Shown here in pieces: positions 49,610 through 62,800 of a stretch of DNA of 64,000 bases; the stretch's first letter is position 1; every line of letters begins with the position of its first letter. The DNA comes from Typha latifolia (lineage: Eukaryota; Streptophyta; Magnoliopsida; Poales; Typhaceae), in the NCBI GenBank assembly GCA_019914945.1, contig CM034104.1, positions 4,032,501-4,096,500 on the forward strand, written 5' to 3'. Below the pieces are notes generated by a model that saw nothing but the letters and a program-made list of their open reading frames with translations, made no database searches and had not been told where the DNA came from. The position numbers and the translations under genes are program-made.

Positions 49610-50892
49610 AAGGGCTGGATGCATTTCGACTAGAGCATAAATTTCCTTTTTAATAACCTCTTCTACTTGCTAGGCTGGATGCATATAGACTAGAGGGTAA
49701 ATTTCTTTTTGAATAACCTCTACTTGCTAGTTGCTTCACATGTGAATTGTTGCTCATGTGAAGTCTTGGTACAACCATCTTTGAAATGATTGATAAGCTC
49801 TGTGCTTCGAGGCTTTGAAGTTACTTGACAATCTCTTGTGGTAACATGTTAAGAATAGCTTTCGTCATAGCTAGATCCACTTCATTTTCATAACCTATTT
49901 AATAACAAGTGTCTCCTGAGTTTGTGAAAGCTGTCTTCTCTACACAAGTTCCATATTTTGGGGTTCAACCTCACCTGAGATTTTATTAGCCTTTCAAAGA
50001 TTAAACAATTGGCATCTTTTTGTTTGTTTCTTGTCTTGCACTCTTGTACTTGACTCCTGTCTTCTACATAGTCATCCATGTACGAGTGCTTCCTATCATG
50101 GAAGTGTCATAGCTCATTTTTTTAGAAGTTGTTCAGGCATAAGTTTGGCCAACTGGCACGGCCAACTTATAGTTCATTTCTCACCCAAAGTTTGCATCTC
50201 ATTGTTACATATTAGAATGTGCTAATTAAGTAATTAAGTTTGACTTTTTCCCCTTAAACAAAGTTATTAGGTGCCACTTGATAATTTAATTATCTTTAGG
50301 TATTGGAGCACACCTGTTTATGAATTTTCTTCCTTCTGTTAAATTGATTTTAACTAAGCAAGTACATTTCAATGGTTTTAAGTAGGACTATACATATGTA
50401 ATGGTAGTTTACTGTCTCGTTGTAGTAAGAAAGAAACCATAATGATTTGACATCATTTTTTCTGACTGAAGTAGCCAATCATAATTTTTGCAATTTATTG
50501 GATTGTAAGAGAAAAATTAATTTGATACTTCATATATCAAATTAATTTGTTAAACCATAATTTGAATGTGCAATTTGCTTCGTCTCCTTTATAATCACTG
50601 CTTATTCGATTATCATTTTCTTTTTACTTCATGTTCCCTTTCGCTCTTCTCCTCAACCAATTTTCTTGTCTTTGATGCCCCTTTCCTCTTCTCCCACCAT
50701 GTCTTTTCAAGTTCTGGATGGCCCAATATGAAGTTATGGATGATCAGCAATGATATATAAAAACATCTGAGGTAAGAAATATATAAAATCATAAAATTAA
50801 TGAACTTATAGATGTTCCTTTTTTTGTATTTTAACATCTTTAGTATTATCTATAGTAGATTACAGAAAAATCATGTCTATCATTTATCTCTC
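49610..50892. other. Intergenic region 3' of the transporter gene
   Basis: AT-rich. A 50-base segment is repeated near 49612-49660 and 49672-49720 (GGCTGGATGCAT...ACTAGAG..TAAATTTC). No gene is recognised. The right part should contain the transporter's 3' UTR. Confidence 0.45.
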
Positions 50893-53800
50893 TTATCTCA
50901 TCTGGAAATTGAGTTTATTTATGAAATATCCAAACAGAGAAGCAAAGATGATGGGGAATGCAAGAAGAAGAACAGCAGCTACTCCTAAATGATTGTGGTG
51001 AAACCCAAAATAATCTTCTAGGAATGAAGATATTGATTTAGTTTCTCCAAATAAATCCACCTCCTTGTTTACATCTCCAAACTGTGAAGTAAAGAGGCCA
51101 TTCAGAGTCCAAGACATGGGGCAAATGTAATATAACCAAATCCACCACTTTGGAATTTGCTGCAAGGAAGTAAATACCTGTCAGGTTCATGTACCATATA
51201 TACTAGCATAGAAGTCTATCATAAGACACCTTTAAGCTGTGCTTCATTCAAAAGATCGTAGTATATCAAGAAGTTTCAATTTATCATACATGCGTACAGA
51301 AGTATGCCTTGCAATGTGTATTGTGTTTAGGGCGTCAGATTATTTGTCCTGACAGTTCAGACATATCTCTGTGTGCTCAGCAGCCAATCTATGCATAGAA
51401 AAAGTTAAAAAGTGGAATGCGTATAGAATTTATGAGCGAAAGTACTAGTCTTTGATACATTAATGCTAGACCATATGCATATGTGCTTTAACTTTTGCTG
51501 TGTAATGCTTCATAATTCCATTACCTTTACATGAGTTAATGAAATTTCCTTAATTTTTATTTATTGATGAGCAAAAAATAAATGTGAACTTACTGGACTA
51601 GGCACAATGAAGCCTGAGAAGAGGTTTAGGATGGTGTAGAAGAGAGATGCTAATATAGATGCTAGTTGAACATTCGGGGTCATAGAAGCCAGCATCATTC
51701 CGACGTATACGAAGTAGAGCAATGTGCAGAACATGACGTAAAAGAACCAGAAGAACTTTGCTGCTGTCCAGGTGTAACCAATAGCTGGATATGCTATGAT
51801 CATAAACAATACTACCTGGAGGAATATGTAAGGGATTTCAATGACTACCTGGAGAAAATTGGAAATGTTATTTTGATTAATAGTAAGTGAAATGATACTT
51901 TATCATAGAAATGGTCGCAGAAACTTCATAAGCTTAATAAACCTGTGCAAACGAGTAAGCCCATGGAGAGTACATTCCTGCAAAATTTTCTCTGTATACA
52001 ACAGTGCGCTCAACTGCAACAAATGGTATAACTGATGTACAATTGTTTATTCCATTAAAAACTGTGGCAGCATACATAAAACCCAAAATATTGAATAGAT
52101 CTTGTTGGTTGTTGCTGCAAAAGAAGGAAAAAAATTATCTGGTGAACATAGTATTTAATCTATAAATTATACAAAAATCTTGACAATGGCCTTTTTAAGT
52201 GTAACTAAGGATTTAATCCTTGTTGTGGGAGGTCATAATTGCTAAGTTGAGAATTACATGCAAATTATTGTGAACTTATAAATCTATAGTTCTCTTCCTT
52301 ATTTTCTTATTATCAATCATTATTACAAACTGTATATGCTGTCAAGATTGTCATTTTCCTCGTCTCCTGATTGATTGGTGCAAAGCTGTCTAGATTTAAT
52401 ACCTTAGCCATTCTTGCCCCAATTCCTTCACTAGATTCTATATTTGTTACTTTGTTTGCACCAAACCTTGATGTTGCAACAATCAATATACACTTGATTT
52501 TCTCCATTTGGCCCTTTGGACATTTGAGGGCATCACTTAGTTGTTTGCATAGCTGGCTACTATGCACTTCAGCATCGTGAGTTTGATTCAGGGAAATGAC
52601 CCATTGAGTAATGGAGAAAAGGATGCACCTTGCTCTCCCCAATCCCCAGACTCAACACTTGTACAGCCTCGGCATTAAGATGGAATTTATGGTGCTTTTG
52701 CATGGTTACAATTTTGTGGAAGGAAAAGATTACATATTGCCACATATTAGTTCAACCTTTGTGATACCTTGAGTGACTTGACAAGCTGAGTTACAAGTTA
52801 GTGTGTTGAAGCTGTGTAAGTCAGTCTTTGTTTCTTGACATGCTTATTAGTTTAGGTCTTAGACCACCACTATGATACTCATGGAACACGGTTATTTAAT
52901 AGTTGGACCTTTCTTAAATCACATTCTTCATGACTCTATGTAGTTGTAGTGGCTAGCACATAATATTTTGGTAAGCATAGCATAAAAGAAAGAGTTTTTC
53001 AACTAAAGACCTCGTGTTCTTTTGTTTTCATGTCCTATTACCCATACACCATCTTTTATTACTGAAATGACCACCATATTTTCCTAAGGAAGTTTAATGA
53101 ATACAAGACTCTATGCTCAACTATGCTTAAATTAGACAATATAAAATGCAAATAATTATGCAGAAGAAACCTTCCTACCTAGTTACAATGCTTCAGGATC
53201 CTATGTTTCTGATTGTAATTTAAATGTGAATTTATATTCACAATCAAGAGGATTGATGTAGATTGACTTCCAGTTCTACAGACATGCTGTTTTCTTTTTC
53301 TTCTCAAGTCCCAACATCAACTCATCTTGTAAAAACTGAAAAAAAAATTGAGAAAGAAGAGGGGCGCATGTGCACTGCACATGCAACCTCCTTCCCTTCT
53401 CCTTCTCAGTCACGCAATGGATTCCGACCATTCCGAATCAAATTTGGATTAAAGATTAGGATTGCAGACCATCACGCGACTCGTTGGTGATTTTTAGCAC
53501 ATGGACTAGAGATTAGATATTCCAATTGTTTTACCTAGATTTAAGTGAGTGGGTTCACTCACATATTTTTTTCATATTATATTTCGTACATTTTATTAGA
53601 CCATGTATTTCTCTGTGTGCAAATTTATTTATTACATTTTCTGTGTGCAAATTTAATTATTATAATTTTGTGCGCAAAATATATAATTCAGTGCATTGCT
53701 ATACTTCGTGCAAATCGCAAATTTTAGTGGGAAAAATATAACTAGTATTAGTATGACTTAGAGAATAGTCTCGATATAGATCACTTGCGATTTTTTGTGG

Positions 53801-56800
53801 TGACTCAAGTCTAACCTGGAAGTCCAGGGAAAGTCTTATTTTAGATTACTGCGGTGAATTTCTTAAATGACTCTAGCGAGGTTAGAGAACAGTCCTAGGA
53901 TAGATCGAAAGACTTCTTGAGGTGACTCTAATCTCTCTCAACGATTAGTGAAAGAGACAAGGTGCCTTTATCACATAGTGATACCTCATGATGACCCTAA
54001 CCAGATCAGCTATGAAGAAAAGACTGCATGTCATCTTAATGTGACTTTTAGTTGATGTGGATCCACAGGGTATAGACTCAATTGAGACAAATGACATTAT
54101 TATTATTGAGAAAAATTTCGGTATGTTGAAACTAAGTATGTTACGAGATATGACTTTCTATTATTATTATTGTTACTTTAAGAACATACTTAGTAGATTT
54201 TTTTTTATATTGCTGAATTTGAATTTTTATTTAATGTTATAAATATTAGATTTATTTGGCATTCGAGTGGATTCCATTCACTGAGCTATAGTTGTTGGCT
54301 TATAGATTTTTCTTTCCTAATATTTCAGGTAATAGTCAGTGTGGCGACTAAGCGAGATGCACCGAGACTCTATCTCCACTTAGAACCTACCCCTTTATTT
54401 TTTCGTTCTTTTGGTTTTTATGTTTTAGACTATTTGTTAATTCAATTTGTTTAAAGATACATTACTGATGACATTGGTTATTTCATTACGATTGGATTAA
54501 ATTATATAAATCAAATTCTTTTCTTTTAATAATTCTTGTCATTGTATACTTAGAAAGTATTAGTAAGGCTTCGTGTATCTAACATATTGAGGTATATGGT
54601 CGATCATGATTCCGATTTCGGGTCGTGACACATCTTGTGTGTGTGTGTTGGTGGATGTGTGGGTGTAGGTGTAGGTGTGTGCATGCATATGTGCAAATGC
54701 ATACATTAATTGCAAATTCGTACTATTTATCTTTAAAGCTGTTTCTCAAATATTACCATGTCCTATCCACGTATTCAACCTACATGCTGTAAGATATTGC
54801 AATATGAAACAAGTGAGTTCTGAGTACTTACATTCGTTTTGCATGCTTCCAGAATAGTATTGCAAATGCTATCGAAGATACTAGCATAAATAGTATTCGC
54901 ACCAAGTTGTATGAAGGACTTCTCCAATATGACAAATATTACTTCCATAAGCAAGCTTTGAATTGTCCCGAAAAATTTAGAGGGAAGCGAGTAGGAAAGC
55001 TTAGGTCCTTGGAATCTGGTGGTGGTTTGCTCAACTTCTTGACCAGCACCTTGTTGTCCCTTCAATTACAAAGTAATAGTTAACACAACAGGATGTCATT
55101 TCTGGACTTCAATATATTGGGATTAACTTTTACTGCCAGTTTCTCTATCTATAAACGATTATTAGGTCCAAAACCTATCCTATTGCAGACAATTTGCTGT
55201 GGTTAGTACTAATCTTTATTATTTCAGATGGAATGAGGACATTCACCCCCCTCACACTTGCTTGCAATTTTTATATTGATATTAAAATAATTTGCATTGT
55301 TCAAACTCACTCATAAAGAGATGATTCCCTGTAAACTTTTGCAAAATCTATTCCATGTTGCATCTCAACTGATGTAGAGGTAACTTCCAACATCCATGTT
55401 GCTGGGTTGTAGTTGTTCCTAATTCTTGGTACTGCAGTAATTCCCTGAAATAAAAATTAGGAAAAGCTATTTTCCAAATGTTCATCATAATGAAGTAATG
55501 GATATAAAATAAAAAAGCGGCAAGCATAAGAATGTACTATCTTGTATGTCTACATAGTACTCAGAATCTCTGATTGTGCTTCATTCACTCTTTAAGCTTA
55601 TGATAAATGAAATTGAGTATGGTTCTTTACAGCAAATTTTGCAATATTTTATTTTTAAACTCTTTCCAGGGTCTTGGAATTTTGCATGTCTTAACCATTT
55701 AACCAGAAAGATCAATTTTCTTGGACACATTCTGGTTGTACTAGGTTTCATAATGAGCCGTAATTTCTTCCACATTTTTCTCCTTGTGCATTTTTAGAAG
55801 AATCAATCAAGTATTGAAACCAGGTTGAGACAGTCATAAGATTCTCTGAGAAATTAGCTGGTCATACTTTGTAAAAGTTTCCAAATTGAATGCTATATAT
55901 TCGAAAGATAATCATGTTGCTCTTTAAGCTAGGTTTTTCAGAAAGCTTGCTTAAGATTAAGATATTTTCCAATTCCCATGAAGTACCTTTTAGACTTAAA
56001 ATAAAACCTATTAAAATGTTCACCAATCACCATTTCATCAGCAGAGAGGAAGTGAGATTACGTATTGGAGGAAGCATGGTACTAGATCTTTAGGATATAA
56101 CAGCTCTATGAGTTCCTAGGAGAGAAGTCCGTTAGGGGACAACCAAGTTACAAATGGGTAACCTTTCTAGTATTCTTTATATTTATTTGTGACATCACTA
56201 TTTTAGATTGCTTTCCTGTTAGTTTATAACAATTAACAAGTATGAATACTCATTTGTCTGGGTTCTATTCTATGATCATTATTCTTTCCTGTTCTCTTTT
56301 CCTTTATTATGGATGTACCTATGAAACATTAAAAGCCTTTCACATTGCTTGCTAATTTCTTTCTGTTTGATTGTATTTTTGTCACAACAGGTTTTAACGT
56401 CTTGCAAAGAACAAGGAAATATTTTGATATTCTCAAGAATTACTAGACCTAGTCCTTGTAAATGGTATGATACTATCCCTATGTTCATTTTTTTTCTTGA
56501 TTATATGATGGAAGAAGTAAGATTTGTATGTAGTTATTTGAGTTATAATAGCAAGAATCTTTTATTTAGGACGTCAAAGCTGTCTTTAAACTCCTCTAAA
56601 TACACTTTGCTTCTGCCTTTTAAGGGTTTTTTTTTTAAATTTCTCTTCCCTTCATCTCTGACCTCTCCTTACTCATTTCCATAGTTCCTACTGGATTCTG
56701 CTTTCTGGTTAAAAGAAACTTCATGTCAGTGTAACACAGCTGTTACATCATTGTTGAATCTCATATATGGCTAAGTTGCCTATGTTTTATGATACTCTTA

Positions 56801-59800
56801 CAGACTTAATGATGAGTTCTTGGTAAATAGTATCCATATCATAGAATATTTTTTTTTCTTTTAATAGAACTCTATTAGATGCTTGTTTCAACCATATCTC
56901 ATAGTGCTATTGAGAAACATTGGTCAGATTTCATCCGTCTCTGATCTTACTATGCATCTATTATGGAGAGAAAATTTGGTGATGGTACACTTGGATCAAT
57001 ATTGATACAAGTAAATAAAATTATATTGGACATGAAGCTTTTCATCTATTTGTAAACAGGAGTAGAGAAAAGTTGTGCTATCTGATAATTAGTCATTTAA
57101 TGAGCATGACAGGACTCTTAATTTCTTTTAAAATTAGCCAAAAGATAGTAAAAGGATATATTATCTAAGATAAAACTATCTAGGCCTTACTTGCATTATT
57201 AGCTAGTTAGTTCCACAGTTTCACTCTTGGAGATTATGTTATCATGATCTATGACAGGTATCTTTACATTGATTTTGTTCTCCTAACAGATTTTACTTTG
57301 GCATTAGCAATGCATACATGCTAATGGTTACTTGAGAATCCACTGAAACCTTGCCAAAATTCTTTGAATAAAAATGCAATGTTGTGCTAAAAACAAGTCA
57401 GAATACGAAAAACAGTTAGTTAAGTTTATATAATCCTTAACTGTCATAAAAATATGATGAACTGAGAAATGCAAAATATTCATGGTAATGACTTACCTCA
57501 AAATATTCAATAATTTTACTTGAATGCTGTCCTAGTGGTCCAGAGTAGATCAGTTCTCCTCCCCTTTTCATCAAAATAAGCTGTAAAAGACAAATTCTTA
57601 AGTGATTTACTTAAGGCACTTTTAGAATATAATAGATTGAAATTAACATTCTCTAACAACTTAAGTTTTTTTGGTGAGTATCATAGTAAAAGGTCCTGAG
57701 TTCAAATCTCACTGGGATCACATAAAATATAAAACTTCTGCCTAGTTATTTCATATTTATTTATTGGGCCTATCAAAATGACTGGAGCGCAGAAGTGAAA
57801 GAGAGTTTTAGAATTTAAAAGATAACAATTACCGGCCTCTAATAGCTTAAGCTTTTAAAATGGTTGGTGAGTTAAGAAACCCCAATAAACTTACATAATA
57901 GTTTATTTATCTTTTAAAATGAACTTTTGCTTTTTGTGTGGACCCTCTTTTTCCTGGTCTTGTTAAAATATCGTATGTTCATTGCTTATATATTAAGAAT
58001 GAGAAAAGATTACCTCATCAAATGCCTCAAATATATCAATGCTGGGTTGGTGGATTGTGCAGACAACCGTCCTTCCTGTTTCAGCAACATTTTTCACTGC
58101 ACGCATCACAATTGCAGCTGCTCTAGCATCTAGACCTGATGTAGGTTCATCCATAAATATTATTGATGGATTAGACACAAGCTCTACTGCAATTGTAAGT
58201 CGTTTCCGTTGCTCTGTAGATAAGCCATTGATGCCTGGTAATCCAACCAAAGAATCCCTGATTCCATCGAGCTCAATTGTTTCAAGGACTTCCTTTATGA
58301 ATTCCTGAATCAGTGTATAGTTCTTAAATTCAATTAATTTATCACAGGGATATGAATCAAAATACTCGGTAGCTAGCTTTAACTTCTAAGTTCTAATACC
58401 CTGTGTTATCAAATTTCATATTTTAGTGGTTTGAAAAGCTCTGTTAAAGTATCAAGGAATAAGCATGTTTTTGTACAAGTGGCTTACATTTCTTGTTCGT
58501 GAATTGATTTCTGGTGACAGACGAAGCCAGGCTGAATAAGCTACAGATTCTTCTACTGTAATCTGTGGAGAATGTATGTCCATCTGTTCACAGTAACCTG
58601 ATATCCTAGCAAAAGTTTTCTGTACTTTAGGATATCCTCCAATTCTTATATCTCCTTCAATAACACCACCAGTTTTCCTTCCTGAAAGAACATCCAAGAG
58701 GGTTGTCTTCCCTGCTCCACTGACACCCATTAATGCTGATAGAATTCCAGGCTGGAAAGCACCAGTTATATTATGGAGCAGTTGGAGTCTTTTTGCTGGA
58801 TAGCCTTGTTGTCTCATTTCCTGCGAGATGAGATATTTCTTATTGACATTCTTGAACCAGTTTTAAACATGCATGTACCTATTATATGTATCTGTAGTTT
58901 GATTACCAGAGGTGTATCGACATAATAATTCACATCCTGAAATACTACCGTGAGGGGAACAAATGGTAGGACCATCTTCCCTGCACCATTAAACATGACG
59001 CTGTCAGTTAGATTCTGTTCCACCTTCAGAACTTTTCTAGCATGTCATTACTAGTATTAGTTTTTCTAAGTTCCTTGAATTAGATAGAATTGTCTCACCA
59101 GTCCTTTTAGGTTCTGCAGCAGATATCTCGGATTCAGTGGTGATCTTGTTCGTAGAGTCTGTGTCAAGATCCTTTCCTTGTAGTTGAGAAAGCTTTGCAC
59201 GAGAGATTATAGCTCGAGAAACTCCAAGAGCTGTGATGTAGAACTTGTCAATGTTTAGAAAGAAGAAATACTTATGTATATCTGAGTAATTCTTAGTGCA
59301 TTGGATGGATCTTACGTCTTTTGAAAGTTAAGGCCAATGTAAATCCTGTATTGAACAATATAATGAATCCAAACAATGCTCCAATTGCTATCCAATAGAA
59401 GTAGCCAGCATAGTTCAGCCCACGGCTTGTCAAAACTTCAATCCCAATTGTTGTGTTTGATGATGAGATCTATAATGTGAAAGGGTTATTGCAAGAGAAA
59501 TGATGGTTAGACTGCTGAACTACTTTGCTGGCTTACTGGAGGTTTTACATGATAGCCAGTTGATTGGTTGTTTCTGCTTACCTTTTGCCATCTTGGTGCT
59601 AGAAACTCGTTTACAGCTAAGCCTATCTCTGTGTATGACATTGGAGATGCCCAGAAGCCCCATCTTAACCAATTTGGCATAGAAGCTGCAGTAGGATAGC
59701 TGCATCTTAAGCATGCTCATTTTTTGCAACTTGCCAAATCAAGAAAAAGTAGGAATTGCCTTACGTCGTGGAAGAATGAATCCCCCAAATAGGAAAATAG

Positions 59801-62800
59801 CCATTAAAGACAATATACCAACAAGGGTGGAAGTCACCACTGTTTGCAAGCATGAGGCGACAAACCGGAAAAGGGATAGTGATGTTTGATGGACGAAGAA
59901 AAGTATAAGGAGCTGACGGAAGAATCTAAACATAGCATCACAAATAAGGATTTTATTGCGGTAGATGTTAGACATATATTCTACACACTCTAAATCTCAT
60001 TTTAACATTTAATCTAAAATGGTACTTACCTTGCTGCTTCAGGACTATACCCAATAATATAGTAAGTTATAGATGTCCAAACTATTGACTCTATTAAAGA
60101 GACTGGGATCTTTAGGATGGAAGCTGGAATTGCATATGCCCAAGCAGGATAGAAGCAAAAGTCCCTTTGCTTGTAGAAAACTGAAAGCCTAGAAACAGTC
60201 ATAGCCAACTCCGGGAATCCATTTACCATTAGTAAGAGCAATGCATAGAAGAGTGAGCCCAGATAATAATTAGCATGAATGGTGTCAACCCCCATACGTG
60301 TACGCAAAAATACGGTCCCTGTAATGATTGCAACAACACCAAGCTGCAATATATGGGGAATAGATCGGATTCTGTTTTAGTGCAAGTGATATATAAAGTT
60401 ATAAACTTTAATGGATTTACCTGAGTAGCTTTGAATATGTAAACAAATGAGTTCCTTTTAATGAGAAGAAGCTCTCTTGCCACACAGGCTTTAAACAGCT
60501 CCCATTTTGGCAATGAATAAATACTGAAGGAAAGAGCATTCTTGTGGCACTGGGACTTGTCATAAGACTTTGATATCTCTTTAGCTAGAATTTGTCCAAT
60601 GTGGTATGATTTGAATTTATCAGAAAATTGATCAACAGAGATATAAGTATAACTTTCGTGTGGGTGGATCAAATATTGCTCTTGATCTTTTTTGGACAAA
60701 ACCTGAAATTTTTTGTTTTGAAGATGTTAGGTGATGCAATTCTGCTGATATCATAGTGAACTAGGAGAGTAATCAGCGTAGGTAAAAGGGAAATTTATCA
60801 AAAATACGATATATTTTGCTTTTATTATCGGTTACACCCCTACCATATAGATATTTATCATTTGAAACTTGCATTTTACCTAAAATGCATCAAAAAGACC
60901 CCATCATTAGTTTTGTTGATTGTCAGTTACTATACATATAAGTTAAGATAACTGTAGATGCAAAATGGTCGTAATACCCTTGAATAAATTTTTTAGGTTA
61001 AGGTAAAAATGAATGGAAAACTAGATTTTAAACTCAAACAAGGGTATTTTAGATATTTAATATTATTTTCAAAAGTAACATAATATTATCTATTCAGTTA
61101 ACTGTTATTTTGGGTAAAAGTAAATCAGGGTGTCTTTGAGATATTAAAAGAAAAATATAGTGGTCAAATGATAAATATCCATACTGATAATAAAAATAAA
61201 AGGATGGACATTTTTGATAAATTTCCTTAGATAAAATGATAAATTTATATGTACCTCCTGAAGAAAGTCAGCAGCTCCTTTTCTTTCTGGGCATTTAAAG
61301 CCACACTCTCCAAAGAATTCCAGAATATGACTCCGAGGCCCATGGTATACAATTTTTCCTTCTGCCATTAAGATAATATCATCAAATAGTTCATAAGTCT
61401 CTGGTGCTGGCTGAAGAAGTGAAACCACCACAGTAGATTCTGTGATGTGAGCCAGTTGTTGAAGGCAAGAAACAATCTGGAAGGTGGTGGAGCTGTCTAA
61501 GCCAGTTGATATTTCATCCATAAATAGAGCTTTTGTTGGTCCAACAATCATCTCTCCTACCAAAACATATGTAGAAGAGAAGGATCAAGAGCAATAAATC
61601 TATTAGATAAGTTTGATGAGTTGGAAATTAATGAATGATGATGACTGTTCCATGTGAAACCTTATGAAACAAAAACTGACAAGATGCATATATATTTGAT
61701 GCATTTAACTAATTTTGAGTTACCTGTAGTTAATCTTTTCTTCTCACTACCTGAGATGCCTCTTCTCATGACATCCCCTACCATTGTGTCTGCGCATATG
61801 TCTAATCCCATGATCTGATAAACAAGAACAATAGAGATACAAGGATAAGGACTACTATTTCATACATCCATTGGCCTAATCTTTTCCTCATGTAGAAAGT
61901 TACCTTCATAATGTAGTCTGTTTGGAGACTTCTTTCTAATCCCTCCACAGATATTGCCTACCAGAACAAATTTATTCCTCAGACATACAATAAGGATGTA
62001 AAATTGTGTCTTCTCTAGTGAATGATAGGCCATCTAGTATAGAACATAATGTATCTTCCAACGATGGCCGTGCCAGTGGCACGTGCCCACCAGCACACCC
62101 TCGGCATGCCCCTGCGTGGCACTAGCATGTATTTAATATATTTTTAATATAAAATTTAGGATATTTAGAGATGTTTTTGAGTCTTCTATATGTATTAAAA
62201 CCTATATTATAGTGTTTTATCTTTAGTTTATTTTTATAAATGACATATTTTATTAAAGATAAAGCAATAGTTAAATATAAATAGTATTCAACACATAATA
62301 TAATTGAATATGTTCATTAAAAATAATATTAATGATTGAACACTCTATAATATGATTGATTACTTGAACATATAATAACATTCAATACATAATATTAATT
62401 AATAGTAGTTCAATAATTAAAACTAATATCTAGTTGAATATAAAATGATGAGGATGATCAAAGATTTCATTTGATGATGATTGATAAAAATAGAAAAAAT
62501 TTAAAAGAAAGGCTCCACATCAGCATGGAGATTGGCACGGCTCGGCATACCTCATGCTAGTTGGCACGGCTCGGCACACCCCGTGCCAAGTTCCGTGCCA
62601 CCACCGGCACAACATCCTTGATATCTTCCTTTTCTAGTTCATCATGATTAATGCCCCATATATTAAGAATTTAAGATTGTAAAGCTTGTATATGTGACTT
62701 GTATAGTCCAACCATGATAGTAGTTGAGTTAGGAAAGAAGGAAAGAATAGAGATATGCTTTACCTTCATATATGTGTCTATGTCAGGATCAGGAATTATC

